Below the pieces are notes generated by a model. The model did not search any database and was not told where the DNA came from. It saw only the letters and a program-made list of their open reading frames with translations. From assembly GCF_042434395.1 (NCBI RefSeq), contig NZ_JBHLTP010000010.1:1-64000 (forward strand): a stretch of DNA of 64,000 nucleotides, in the 5' to 3' direction. The translations under genes were made by a program, and so were the position numbers. Origin of the DNA: Pontibacillus salicampi. GTDB lineage: Bacteria; Bacillota; Bacilli; Bacillales; BH030062. Shown here one piece after another: positions 52,170 through 61,435 of this stretch. Positions within the stretch are counted from its first letter, which is position 1. Each line of letters starts with the position of its first letter.

Positions 52170-53084
52170 CTATTCGTTTAACACTCTTTTTAACGAATCC
52201 TTCGCAGCATGGACTAACAAAGTATCTCCTTGATCATGCCCATACAACACTTGAACAATAGATACATACACAGCAAAGAAGACAGCCATTTTTTGTGTAG
52301 CCTCCCCCACCTGTCCGTATATGCGAAAGAATTCCTCTCTTCCTTCTGGCGGTAGATAAGCATAGACAAAGCCCAGATCAATAGCTGGATGACCAATATG
52401 CGTATCACCCCAATCTATAATTCCAGAAAGAACCCCTTTTTCATCTACAAGGACATTTCTAATATGAAGATCACCATGGACGAGCGTATCGTTAGAAAAA
52501 GGAACTCCTATAAGACCATGTAAAGAAGTAATACATTCATCCAATGCAGCACAAGGCTCCAACACATTCTGTAGATAAGCTTGGTGAATATGGTGCTTTA
52601 ATTTAGGCAAACGCTCTCTGATGTTCAGTCTCTTTATTGGATCCACCGGAACGCCAACACGCTCTGCCCACTCTCTAGGCTGGGCATGCAATGTTTTTAA
52701 AAAGGAGGCAAGTATAGGAGCAGACATCATCCTAACCTCATCCTCTGCTAAGGCTGGCACCTCCCCCTCCACATACGAATACCCCAGGAACATCCATGGG
52801 TAGGATTCTGTAGATGAACCAATATGAATAGGATTAGGAATAGAAACTGGGAGACGAGAATAGAGGGATGGCAACAATTTCTTTTCGATAGATAGTAGCC
52901 CTTCGGCAAATTGCTTTCTTGGAAAACGAAAAATATACATTTCATTAACTGCAAAAATTGTATTGTCAAACCCTTCTCCAATTTTCTTCACTGCAACAGG
53001 CTTTAAATGAGGAAACTGTTCCGCAATAAGCGTTTGTGCCAATGTATCGGACACCACAAACTCGGGACTCCAATCAGGACTCAT
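52170..53084 (-). CDS. aminoglycoside-phosphotransferase-like kinase (APH family)
   Basis: 304 residues, protein-kinase-like fold. An N-lobe with GEGFDNTIFAVNEMYIFRFP, then the catalytic loop LVHGDLHIRNVLVD (Brenner motif HxDxxxxN) and the metal-binding IIDWGDTHIGHPAIDLG. This fits the APH/choline-kinase group. Most chromosomal Bacillaceae members phosphorylate unknown small molecules and do not give resistance; no mobile element flanks it. Confidence 0.82.
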   Translation of the reverse strand: MSPDWSPEFVVSDTLAQTLIAEQFPHLKPVAVKKIGEGFDNTIFAVNEMYIFRFPRKQFAEGLLSIEKKLLPSLYSRLPVSIPNPIHIGSSTESYPWMFLGYSYVEGEVPALAEDEVRMMSAPILASFLKTLHAQPREWAERVGVPVDPIKRLNIRERLPKLKHHIHQAYLQNVLEPCAALDECITSLHGLIGVPFSNDTLVHGDLHIRNVLVDEKGVLSGIIDWGDTHIGHPAIDLGFVYAYLPPEGREEFFRIYGQVGEATQKMAVFFAVYVSIVQVLYGHDQGDTLLVHAAKDSLKRVLNE

Positions 53085-53356
53085 ATTATCCTCCTCCTTT
53101 CTAAATCATTTACAACCATCAGAATAATCATGCCTATTATCCTACGGTAATAAGGTCATTCATTGCAAATAATGCATATTTATAAGGATTCTTGAGGAAA
53201 TGACAGCTTTTGTAAGAAATTCATAGTGATTTTTCTGATATTTTAGATAAATTAACCTTAAAGGCTCATAAAAGAGATATTTCCTGTTTAAAATATTCTG
53301 AAAAATATGTGATAATGAACTATATCATACAAAAGTTGGAAGGGGACAAGGTTTAC

Positions 53357-54154
53357 ATGAAAAAAATGTTCATGCTAATCATCACCATTTTATCGATCTC
53401 CCTATTAGCTGCATGTGGTAACAGCGGCTCCACCGAAGGGGAAACTTCTGGTGATTCAGGGGATGGCTCTAGCAGCGAGGGAGAAACATACACCGTTGCA
53501 ACCGATGCTAACTTTAAGCCCTTCGAATTCAAAGACCCAGATACGGGAGAAATGACAGGCTTTGACATTGAGTTGCTGCAGGCTATTGCCGATGAAGAAG
53601 GTTTTCAGGTTGAATTTAAAACAATGAAATTTGCTGGATTGCTATCTGGATTACAAGCTGGACGATACCCTATTGGTATTGCTGGTATTTCTATAACAGA
53701 TGAACGGAAAGAAAAGATGGACTTCTCCGATCCATATTACGATTCCGGACTTATACTCATGGTACCAAAAGATTCTGATATTCAGTCCATTGACGATGTG
53801 GACGGAAAATCTGTCGGTACTCGTCAAGGGTCTACTAGTGAGGAATACTTAAACAATAAAACAGATGCTACCGTAGAATCCTTTCCGGATATTATTACAG
53901 CGTACATGGATGTGAAAAACGGACGACTGGATGCAGCGCTTTATGACCTGCCTAACGTGCAATACTTTGTACAACAGCAGGGAGAAGGGGAGCTGAAAAC
54001 AGTAGGTGACGTCCTGCAAGGGGAATCTTATGGTATCGCTCTTCCAAAGGATTCTGATTTAACAGAAACGATTAATAGCGGACTTCAAACTCTTAAGGAT
54101 AACGGTACGTACGACGAGCTATATGAAAAATACTTCGGGGAAGCTCCCGAGTAA
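53357..54154 (+). CDS. amino-acid ABC transporter substrate-binding lipoprotein
   Basis: 265 residues from MKKMFMLIITILSISLLAAC; lipobox LAAC, mature Cys20, followed by a Ser/Gly/Glu linker. Solute-binding family 3: TVATDANFKPFEFKDPDTGE, FKTMKFAGLLSGLQAGRYP, ISITDERKEKMDFSDPYYDS, the usual amino-acid carboxylate site. Polar amino acids such as glutamine, arginine or cystine are likely. A GGAAGGGG and a further AAGG precede the ATG. Permease and ATPase genes follow; a hairpin terminator lies between, probably giving excess binding protein. Confidence 0.9.
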   Translation: MKKMFMLIITILSISLLAACGNSGSTEGETSGDSGDGSSSEGETYTVATDANFKPFEFKDPDTGEMTGFDIELLQAIADEEGFQVEFKTMKFAGLLSGLQAGRYPIGIAGISITDERKEKMDFSDPYYDSGLILMVPKDSDIQSIDDVDGKSVGTRQGSTSEEYLNNKTDATVESFPDIITAYMDVKNGRLDAALYDLPNVQYFVQQQGEGELKTVGDVLQGESYGIALPKDSDLTETINSGLQTLKDNGTYDELYEKYFGEAPE

Positions 54155-54183
54155 TACGTAAGCATGACTACACGGTCCTCTAC

Positions 54184-54226
54184 AAGCGCGACAAGTATAT
54201 CTTTATTGCTTGTTGCGCTTTTTTAT
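54184..54226 (+). terminator. intra-operon attenuating terminator
   Basis: AAGCGCGACAAG pairs with CTTGTTGCGCTT, then TTTTTT. It lies between the binding-protein gene and the permease gene of one transporter. Such hairpins usually let part of transcription through. Confidence 0.75.
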
Positions 54227-54258
54227 CCACTATTATCTAACAAGGAGCGATTTTCATA

Positions 54259-54921
54259 ATGATCGATGCAATAATGAACACTCACTATGCACGAGCACTC
54301 CCAGCATTATTAGAAGGACTGCAATTAACGGTACTCATTACCTTAATTGGTTTATTGCTTGGGTTTGTCATTGGTGGTATTTTTGGATTAGGCAGACTTT
54401 CCAAAAACAAGCTCATATATGGTGCTTCCTCCGTTTTCGTTGAAGTTGTAAGGGGTACTCCTATTCTAGCTCAGGTATTATTTATTTATAATGGTCTTAC
54501 GAAAGATGTTATTGGTATGAATATCGACCCTTTCACAACAGGGGTTATTGCCATTGCAATTAACTCAGGCGCTTACATTGCTGAAATTGTTCGTGGTGCA
54601 GTATATTCAATAGATAAAGGACAGCACGAAGCAGGACGAGCACAAGGTCTAACGAGCCGCCAGACGATGCGGTATATTATTTGGCCCCAGGCATTTAGAC
54701 GAATGATTCCGCCCCTTGGCAACCAATTTATTATCAGTTTAAAGGATACCTCGCTCTTTTCCGTTATCGCCGTTTCGGAATTATTGTATCGAGGCCAACA
54801 ATACTATAATGCAACCTTCGCATTCTTTGAAACTTTGTTGTTAGTATGTATTCTATATTTATGTGTAACTATCCCACTCTCCATTATACTACGCCGCATA
54901 GAAAGGAAGCTGGACGTTTAA
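54259..54921 (+). CDS. amino-acid ABC transporter permease (GlnP/HisM type)
   Basis: 220 residues with five membrane segments, HEAGRAQGLTSRQTMRYIIWPQA being the EAA loop that contacts the ATPase, and EVVRGTPILAQVLFIYNGL typical of the polar amino-acid group. CAAGGAG precedes the ATG. The gene lies 1 bp before the ATPase gene, so the two are translationally coupled. Confidence 0.92.
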   Translation: MIDAIMNTHYARALPALLEGLQLTVLITLIGLLLGFVIGGIFGLGRLSKNKLIYGASSVFVEVVRGTPILAQVLFIYNGLTKDVIGMNIDPFTTGVIAIAINSGAYIAEIVRGAVYSIDKGQHEAGRAQGLTSRQTMRYIIWPQAFRRMIPPLGNQFIISLKDTSLFSVIAVSELLYRGQQYYNATFAFFETLLLVCILYLCVTIPLSIILRRIERKLDV

Positions 54922-54922
54922 T

Positions 54923-55645
54923 ATGATAACTGTCAAAGACTTACACAAATCATTTGGTAAACATGAAGTACTAAAGGGCATCGACGCCAACGTTTCAGAA
55001 CAGGAGGTTGTTTGTGTCATTGGACCTTCAGGGTCTGGGAAAAGTACTTTTCTCCGCTGTTTAAATTTATTGGAGGACGTAACTTCAGGTGACATCACTA
55101 TTGATGGAGACAAGATAACAGACCCTAAAATCAATATTAATAAAGTACGTGCAAAGGTAGGCATGGTATTCCAGCACTTTAATCTATTCCCGCATATGAC
55201 AGTAATAGATAATATTACGCTCGGTCCGATTAAAGTGTTAGGAAAAACCAAGGAAGAGGCTGAAGAACAAGCAAAGCCTCTGCTTGAAAAGGTAGGTCTT
55301 TTAGAAAAAGCCACAGTCTATCCGGAAAGCTTATCTGGAGGTCAAAAGCAGCGAGTTGCTATTGCCCGCTCCTTAGCCATGAATCCTAAAGTCATGCTGT
55401 TTGATGAGCCAACCTCTGCCCTTGACCCTGAATTAGTCGGAGATGTACTGGAGGTAATGAAGGACCTTGCTCGGGAAGGAATGACAATGGTCGTTGTTAC
55501 CCACGAAATGGGCTTTGCCCGTGAAGTAGGAGATCGTGTTCTCTTCATGGACGAAGGAGTCATTATGGAAGAAGGAAAGCCAACGGATCTCTTTAATAAT
55601 CCTCAGGATGAACGAACCCAATCATTCTTAAGTAAAATACTATAA
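54923..55645 (+). CDS. amino-acid ABC transporter ATPase (GlnQ type)
   Basis: 240 residues. Walker A GPSGSGKSTFLR, Q-loop VFQHFNLFPHMTV, signature LSGGQKQRVAIARSLAMNPK, Walker B VMLFDEPTSALDPE, H-loop VVVTHEMGFAREV. The high conservation with GlnQ-type ATPases supports the polar amino-acid class. Last gene of the three-gene transporter locus. Confidence 0.94.
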   Translation: MITVKDLHKSFGKHEVLKGIDANVSEQEVVCVIGPSGSGKSTFLRCLNLLEDVTSGDITIDGDKITDPKININKVRAKVGMVFQHFNLFPHMTVIDNITLGPIKVLGKTKEEAEEQAKPLLEKVGLLEKATVYPESLSGGQKQRVAIARSLAMNPKVMLFDEPTSALDPELVGDVLEVMKDLAREGMTMVVVTHEMGFAREVGDRVLFMDEGVIMEEGKPTDLFNNPQDERTQSFLSKIL

Positions 55646-55646
55646 T

Positions 55647-55685
55647 AAAAAAGGGATAGAGGCGACCGCCTCTATCCCTTTTTTA
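55647..55685. terminator. bidirectional terminator
   Basis: AAAAAAGGGATAGAGGCG and CGCCTCTATCCCTTTTTT form an almost perfect long stem between converging genes. Confidence 0.9.
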
Positions 55686-55689
55686 TATA

Positions 55690-55890
55690 TTAGGAAAATG
55701 ATCTTTCATCTTCTACATTGTGAAATTTATCCATAATGTACACTTTACTTGGTTTGTTATTTTGTGCGTATTCTTCTGCTTTCGCTACAGCTTCATCACG
55801 ATCAATGTACTCATCTTCTGGAGCTACACCTTCTATTTTAACAAACCAACCCGTTGTGTTCTTGTTTGGTTCTACAGTATATTCCTTCAT
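55690..55890 (-). CDS. DUF2188 small protein
   Basis: 66 residues; YTVEPNKNTTGWFVKIEG, then DRDEAVAKAEEYAQNNKPSK and VYIMDKFHNVEDE fit the DUF2188 fold, a short alpha/beta unit of unknown role in which the Gly-Trp-x-V strand and the helix with Ala-x-x-A-x-x-x-A recur. An AGGAGCG precedes the ATG. It is acidic and cytosolic. Convergent with the ABC transporter genes. Confidence 0.75.
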   Translation of the reverse strand: MKEYTVEPNKNTTGWFVKIEGVAPEDEYIDRDEAVAKAEEYAQNNKPSKVYIMDKFHNVEDERSFS

Positions 55891-56150
55891 TGCCTATCGC
55901 TCCTTCTTTTGTGGGTTTGGTAGAGATGTTCCCACTCTATCCCCTCTTCAAACATTAAAAAACTCCTTAACCAAAGCTATGGTGATGTTTATCCTGTTTA
56001 ACACCCTTATGAGGAGAACTGGAATTCGTGGTATTTTTATTAGGGAGGAAGAAGGTATAACTCGGAAAACGGAGTCACCCATATCAAGATCAATAGCTAT
56101 TTCCACCCTCCTTCCAAATCACCCGGAACATCGGTCTTTAACAGAGCAAA
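55891..56150. other. gap upstream of the DUF2188 gene
   Basis: 260 bp; only the promoter of the DUF2188 gene is expected here. No supported frame on either strand. Confidence 0.4.
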
Positions 56151-56182
56151 ACAAAAGGGACCCCCTATAGGAGATCCCTTTG
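56151..56182 (-). terminator. terminator of asnB
   Basis: On the minus strand AAAGGGAT and GTCCCTTTT pair around CTCCTATAGGGG, then TGTTTT. Confidence 0.75.
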
Positions 56183-56187
56183 TCGCT

Positions 56188-57687
56188 TTATGCTGTTGCC
56201 CATTTCCCAATTGTCTCCAGTGCAGAGGTTTGAGGGAAATATTGCTTGAAGTATTTAAAGTATAGTGCCTCCTGCTTACTTCGAAGGGGTACGTTGGCTT
56301 CCTTTGTAAGCCGCTCCCATTCCTTGTCGGAAATATATTCATTCGCATAGCCTTCAAGGATGTCTAACGCTCCGCTTCCTGCTGAAAATTCTTCTTTCTT
56401 CCGCCAAAGCACATGATCTGGGAGCATGCCATCGAATGATTTTCTGAGAATCGTTTTTTCCATTTGGTCCTCTGTATGAAGCTTTAGGTGAGCAGGGATG
56501 CTTAACGCTTCATCGATAAGCTCCAAGTCCAGGAATGGCACTCGTAACTCTAGCGAATGTGCCATGCTCATTCTGTCCCCACGCTGTAGATTAATATTAT
56601 GGAGCGTATTCATAATACGGATAATTTCTTCATTCAACGATTCAGTTGTTTCATATTTACTCAAGTAATCATAACCTGCAAATAACTCATCCGCGCCTTC
56701 TCCAGACAATATGACTTTAACATGCTGCGACGCTAATTTAGATACAAAATAGTTTGGAATAGCGCTTCGTACGAGGGATGGTTCGTACGATTCCAAAGCA
56801 TATATAACATGAGGAATAGCTTCTACTAACTCTTCCTGTGTGTAGACGTATTCATAGTGCTCTGTACCAATTGCTTTTGCTACCTCTCGGGCACGAAGGA
56901 TATCTTCACTACCTTCAGACCCGACGCAAAAGGATTTAACGGGTTGGTCCGACTGATTCAAGGAAGCAGCTATAGCCGCAATTAAACTACTATCTAGACC
57001 GCCACTTAATAGCACACCCACCTCTACATCCGCTAGCAATCTCTTTTCTACAGCTTTCGTCAGCCTTTCTTTAATAGCTGAGGTGATGGCCTGCTCCCCT
57101 TTCTCGGAAGCAACCGGATTTCGGATGGTACGATAACTTACAAAGCCGGTCTCCGGTGTGTAGTAATGACCAGCAGGAAATTCGCTTACTTCATCTGTTA
57201 CATGATACAGGGTCTTTAACTCAGAAGAAAACACATACTCCCCGTGCTCATCCTTTCCGTAATACAAAGGCTTAATGCCTAGCGTATCTCGTGCTGCGAT
57301 AAAGGATTCTGTGGTAGTATCAGCGATGAAAAATGCAAACATACCATCTAGCTTGCGAATTCCATCTACCCCTTCTGCCTCTACAACCTTTAGGGCTGCC
57401 TCGCTATCAGATTCAGTTAAGAAGGTAACCTCTTTCTCTAATTGGTTCTTTAACGAAGGATAATTATAAATCTCCCCGTTACAGACAATCCATTTGGATT
57501 GATCCTCATTATGAATTGGCTGAATACCATCTTCTAGCCCAATAATAGATAAGCGTTGATGACCTAAATGGAAGGAAGGTAAGGGTACTTCTTTTCCTTC
57601 GTCTGGACCTCGGTGTTTCATGCTTGTTAGTACGTCTTTCATTTGTTTTTTGCTAATATGACCTGTCATAGCGAATATGCCACACAT
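56188..57687 (-). CDS. asnB: glutamine-hydrolysing asparagine synthetase
   Basis: 499 residues. N-terminal glutaminase: catalytic Cys2 in MCGIFAMTG, HRGPDEG, GHQRLSIIG, VCNGEIYNY. C-terminal synthetase: PP-loop VGVLLSGGLDSSLIAA, LSGEGADELFAGYDYL, and MAHSLELRVPFLDLELID. It makes asparagine from aspartate, glutamine and ATP. It is shorter than the 600-residue asnB of Bacillus subtilis and closer to the E. coli AsnB type. A TATAAT -10 lies near 57743 on the minus strand. Transcribed alone. Confidence 0.92.
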   Translation of the reverse strand: MCGIFAMTGHISKKQMKDVLTSMKHRGPDEGKEVPLPSFHLGHQRLSIIGLEDGIQPIHNEDQSKWIVCNGEIYNYPSLKNQLEKEVTFLTESDSEAALKVVEAEGVDGIRKLDGMFAFFIADTTTESFIAARDTLGIKPLYYGKDEHGEYVFSSELKTLYHVTDEVSEFPAGHYYTPETGFVSYRTIRNPVASEKGEQAITSAIKERLTKAVEKRLLADVEVGVLLSGGLDSSLIAAIAASLNQSDQPVKSFCVGSEGSEDILRAREVAKAIGTEHYEYVYTQEELVEAIPHVIYALESYEPSLVRSAIPNYFVSKLASQHVKVILSGEGADELFAGYDYLSKYETTESLNEEIIRIMNTLHNINLQRGDRMSMAHSLELRVPFLDLELIDEALSIPAHLKLHTEDQMEKTILRKSFDGMLPDHVLWRKKEEFSAGSGALDILEGYANEYISDKEWERLTKEANVPLRSKQEALYFKYFKQYFPQTSALETIGKWATA

Positions 57688-58026
57688 GGTAAGTTAGATT
57701 CACCTCATTAAAATTTTTTGATTTGTGTAAACTGTCCTATATTATATACCTTCTTTTTATCCTAACCAAACAATGGAAGAGGATAAATTTAGGACAAGAT
57801 AAGATTATTTGGAAGTATGTTTATACTCACTACCTCTCATGATAAAAAATGGACATTCCTAGGTGCTCATACTCATTATTTGGTGTCCTGCATAATATGT
57901 CTATATAAAGGGTACTTCCTATAAAAGGATTTAACATGCCTACAGACACGTTTTATAATAAAGATACGAATACATGTACCAAATAAAGTGATGTAGACAT
58001 ACTTTGTATAGACAGGTGTGAAGACA
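57688..58026. promoter_or_regulatory. divergent asnB / ypmR control region
   Basis: 339 bp, AT-rich. On the minus strand TTGGTT, 17 bp, TATAAT precedes asnB. No T-box or other leader structure was seen. On the plus strand the ypmR promoter cannot be fixed. Confidence 0.45.
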
Positions 58027-58956
58027 ATGAAGCATAAAATAGTCAGGAGCACCGTATTGCTCGTCCTTTTAGGAAGCATATTAACAGGTGCTTTATATCT
58101 ATATGGGGAAGAGAAAGAGGAGGCTACCACTCTTTCCGACTCAAGCTCTAGGGAGAAACAGCAGCTTGATAAAACAGAACAAACGGATGAAAAGACAGAG
58201 AGTAATGACCTAACAGGAGAAATAAAAGAAGCTTTTTCCAATGTATTAGAAGGCGCGAGGGGGCTCTTCTTAAAAGAGGACCTTGATATCGTAACGATAG
58301 GTGACTCGTTAACACAAGGTGTAGGAGACCAAACCAACAATGAAGGATATGTAGGAATTATGCGAGATACCCTTCAAGAAAACGAGAATAATGTAGACGT
58401 TAACGTTAAGAACTATGGAAAACGCGGAAATCGCACGGATCAGATGCTAAAGCGTCTTGAGGAGAAGAAAATAAAATCATCTATTGAGAAAGCAGACCTT
58501 GTGCTTATTACAATTGGCGCTAATGATATAATGAAAATCGTAAAAGATAACTTCACAAAGTTAAACTATAAATCCTTTGTTCAGGAACAAAAAGCATACA
58601 AAGAGCGTCTCAGAAGTATCTTTACTACCATCCGAGAGCAGAATCCTGAGGCCAAAATATACTTGATTGGTTTGTACAATCCCTTCAAGGAATACTTTAG
58701 TGATGTTCCAGAGCTTGGACAGATTGTAGATGATTGGAATAATATCGGCAGACAAGTTGTGCAAGAATACGACAATACCGGTTATATCCCAATATTAGAT
58801 GCCTTCGAAAGAGCAACTCAAAGCATATATGCGGAGGACAATTTCCATCCTAACCAATTTGGGTATAAAATAATGGCACAACGAGTTCTGGATTATATTA
58901 AGGAAGATATTGAAAAAATAGAAGAAGAAAAGCAGGAAAAAGTAGAAAGCACATAA
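58027..58956 (+). CDS. ypmR: SGNH/GDSL hydrolase (YpmR-like), membrane anchored
   Basis: 309 residues from an ATG 8 bp after AGGTG; a GTG three codons upstream overlaps that site. An N-terminal helix (about 5-27) anchors it outside. A Ser/Glu/Thr-rich linker follows, then the hydrolase: block I VTIGDSLTQGVGD (nucleophile Ser), Gly in NYGKRGNRTD, block III VLITIGANDIMK, block V ED-NFHPNQFGYK with Asp and His. Bacillus YpmR has the same plan; relatives are lipases or esterases of the cell surface. The next gene is ypmS. Confidence 0.85.
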   Translation: MKHKIVRSTVLLVLLGSILTGALYLYGEEKEEATTLSDSSSREKQQLDKTEQTDEKTESNDLTGEIKEAFSNVLEGARGLFLKEDLDIVTIGDSLTQGVGDQTNNEGYVGIMRDTLQENENNVDVNVKNYGKRGNRTDQMLKRLEEKKIKSSIEKADLVLITIGANDIMKIVKDNFTKLNYKSFVQEQKAYKERLRSIFTTIREQNPEAKIYLIGLYNPFKEYFSDVPELGQIVDDWNNIGRQVVQEYDNTGYIPILDAFERATQSIYAEDNFHPNQFGYKIMAQRVLDYIKEDIEKIEEEKQEKVEST

Positions 58957-59004
58957 CCCTTGATGTACAGAACCACTGAATATTTTAATTAGAGCGGGGA
59001 TAGC

Positions 59005-59649
59005 ATGATTCGACCGATAAATATAACCAACAAATGGAAAGCCCTATTCTGGTTTTTGGCTTTTCTCAATATAGCAGTGCTTATTACGATATTTCTTCTC
59101 CTTTACGTCCCGAAAACAAGCACTACCCTCCCTGAAGATACTACTGTGGAAGGAGAAAAAGCAGAGTTTACGCTGATGTCCACCACAGAGAATATTAATG
59201 AATTAATCAATAGCTACTTAACGGAGCTTTCCAAGGACCAACCTTTAGAATACTCCGTTTCCTTAGAGGATAGCGTAGAGTTAAATGGGACCATTGAGGC
59301 ATTCGAGAAGGAGATACCTCTTAGCATGAAGTTTCAGCCCCAAGTACAAAAGAATGGGGATCTTATTCTAGAACAGAAGTCCATTACACTGGGAAGGCTG
59401 AAGCTGCCAAACCGGAAAGTACTAGATTATATTAAAGACAATTACCCCATGCCAGATTGGGTCATCGTGAATCCAGATAAAGAAAATATTTATGTAGCCA
59501 TCAATCAAATCAATACAAGTTATGGCGTTCAAGTTAAAGCTTCGTCCTTTGATTTGGAGAAAAACCAGCTAGCCTTTAAGGTTACTGTGCCACATGAGAC
59601 ATTAGGAATCGGTGACACTCGCTGGCTTAACAAATTTCTAAAGCAATAA
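59005..59649 (+). CDS. ypmS: YpmS/DUF2140 membrane-anchored protein
   Basis: 214 residues; one N-terminal membrane helix (about 12-32, LFWFLAFLNIAVLITIFLLL) and an outside DUF2140 domain with NINELINSYLTELSKDQPLE, GRLKLPNRKVLDYIKDNYPM and LDFKVTVPHE-like end (FKVTVPHETLGIG). It always follows ypmR in Bacilli, implying a joint role at the membrane surface. Function unknown. A GCGGGG precedes the ATG. Confidence 0.85.
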   Translation: MIRPINITNKWKALFWFLAFLNIAVLITIFLLLYVPKTSTTLPEDTTVEGEKAEFTLMSTTENINELINSYLTELSKDQPLEYSVSLEDSVELNGTIEAFEKEIPLSMKFQPQVQKNGDLILEQKSITLGRLKLPNRKVLDYIKDNYPMPDWVIVNPDKENIYVAINQINTSYGVQVKASSFDLEKNQLAFKVTVPHETLGIGDTRWLNKFLKQ

Positions 59650-59659
59650 TAAACAGTAA

Positions 59660-59687
59660 GTGCCCAGGGCATCCACACCCTGGGCAC
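59660..59687. terminator. bidirectional terminator
   Basis: GTGCCCAGGG and CCCTGGGCAC pair perfectly around CATCCACA. Confidence 0.85.
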
Positions 59688-59706
59688 TCCTTTATATTAG
59701 CTATCC

Positions 59707-61257
59707 CTAAGAGGACATTGTTTGCTTTTCCTGCTCAGAAGAAGATGAGGTTTTTTCATTATCAATTATGGCTTTATCCTCTACTAGAGCTTTATGCAAG
59801 GAGTACATCATCATAATCATGATAAATGCAAACGGAAATGCTGCTATAATAAGCGCGTTTTGCAGTCCTTGCAATCCTCCGGTGAACAGAAGAATAGCTG
59901 CCATAGCAGACTGGGCTATCCCCCAGCTAAATTTAACGGTCTTAGGAGGATTTAAAGATCCATTGGTACTCTGCATTCCAAGCACAAATGTTGCAGAATC
60001 GGCTGAGGTAACGAAGAACGTCCCGATTAAGCATAGTGCAATGATAGATGTAATAATCCCTAGTGGATAATTGGTAAGGGTACCGAATAATGCTTGTTCC
60101 TTACTTAATTCTGAAATGGCAGCTGTACCAGCCTGCTCTAGGTTAATGGCTGACATTCCAAAGGTCGCAAACCAAAGGAACCCTACTACAGACGGAACAA
60201 TTAAAACGCCCATGAGAAATTCACGAATAGTTCTTCCTCTAGATACTCTCGCGATGAAAATACCAACAAACGGTGACCAGGCAATCCACCAGGCCCAATA
60301 GAAGACTGTCCAATTTTGAATCCAAGTTTGGTTCTCCTCATTTGTAGGCGCTAATCGGAAACTCATACTAGCCACGTCACGCAAATAGGAGCCAATTGTA
60401 TCGGTAAATACATTCATTATTTGCAGTGTCGGTCCTACTATGAGCATAAAGATGAATAGCAGTGCTGCAAGAAACATATTGGCATTACTTAAATATTTAA
60501 TCCCTTTGCTAAGTCCCGTGTAGGCAGAGAACATAAACAGGACAGTAACAACGCCAATAATGACAAGCTGAACCCAGAACTCATTTGGAAGGTCGGTTAA
60601 GTAAGTGAGTCCTCCATTAATCTGAGCAGCACCAAAACCTAAGGTAGTTGCTACCCCGACCACTGTCGCAAATATAGCAATAACATCAATAGTCTTTCCA
60701 ATTGGTCCTTTCACACGCTCCCCCAATAACGGATAAAGCGTAGCACTTATAAGACCTGGGGCTCCTCTTCTAAATTTAAAATATGCAAGAGTAAGTGCTA
60801 CAAGAGCATAAATAGCCCATGCGTGTACACCCCAATGAAAATAAACGAATTTCATGGATTCCTTTAAAGCCTCTCCTGAGCCGGGCTCTGCTGTTGGTGG
60901 GTTGTTGGCAAAATGCGAGGCTGGCTCTGCCACACCCCAGAATACTAATCCAATTCCCATCCCTGCGCTAAACAGCATGGCAAACCAGGTCGGCATGCTG
61001 TATTCCGGTTTATCATCTGGCTTCCCTAGCTTTATCGTTCCAAACGGACTGATAATAATGTAGATACAAAATAGTACAAATAACGTAACAATAATTAAGT
61101 AGAACCATCCAAAATGTACGGTTAGATAGGCTCGAATGGTTTCTGTAACTCCTTTTAGATTATCTGGACTAATCACACCCCATATGACAGAGAGAGCTGC
61201 AATGGCTATGGTAATCCAGAATACTGCTGTAACTCTTTTTGATAGTGGATTGGCCAC
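59707..61257 (-). CDS. BCCT-family glycine betaine/choline transporter (OpuD/BetL-like)
   Basis: 516 residues, 12 membrane segments. BCCT hallmarks: FSAGMGIGLVFWGVAEPASHF (the glycine-rich segment and start of the Trp-box), FYWAWWIAWSPFVGIFIARV with the Trp prism and Na+ residues, SRGRTIREF. A cytosolic Ser/Glu tail follows. It imports a compatible solute, probably glycine betaine, with Na+; this agrees with salt adaptation. Transcribed alone. Confidence 0.92.
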   Translation of the reverse strand: MANPLSKRVTAVFWITIAIAALSVIWGVISPDNLKGVTETIRAYLTVHFGWFYLIIVTLFVLFCIYIIISPFGTIKLGKPDDKPEYSMPTWFAMLFSAGMGIGLVFWGVAEPASHFANNPPTAEPGSGEALKESMKFVYFHWGVHAWAIYALVALTLAYFKFRRGAPGLISATLYPLLGERVKGPIGKTIDVIAIFATVVGVATTLGFGAAQINGGLTYLTDLPNEFWVQLVIIGVVTVLFMFSAYTGLSKGIKYLSNANMFLAALLFIFMLIVGPTLQIMNVFTDTIGSYLRDVASMSFRLAPTNEENQTWIQNWTVFYWAWWIAWSPFVGIFIARVSRGRTIREFLMGVLIVPSVVGFLWFATFGMSAINLEQAGTAAISELSKEQALFGTLTNYPLGIITSIIALCLIGTFFVTSADSATFVLGMQSTNGSLNPPKTVKFSWGIAQSAMAAILLFTGGLQGLQNALIIAAFPFAFIMIMMMYSLHKALVEDKAIIDNEKTSSSSEQEKQTMSS

Positions 61258-61435
61258 TTTATTTTCCCCTTTCCTTCATGTAATGATCTGCTGAATGGAC
61301 TGTCGGTACCTAGATTACTCCTTGGATAAATTTGGTCCTGTAATGTACCTATACCCATTGTCGGGGATGATAAACAACGGATTGGTTTCATGTTATATAG
61401 AAAGCTTCATATATATAGGTATGAGAGGTGGTTTG

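Noticed and set aside
52170..53084. Antibiotic-resistance gene (aminoglycoside phosphotransferase)
   Set aside because: Only the general kinase fold is supported. Nothing mobile flanks it and most chromosomal members have other substrates, so no resistance claim is made.
57688..58026. Possible T-box leader upstream of asnB
   Set aside because: No specifier loop or TGGNACCGCG-type T-box sequence is present on the minus strand, and the ATG follows a short leader.
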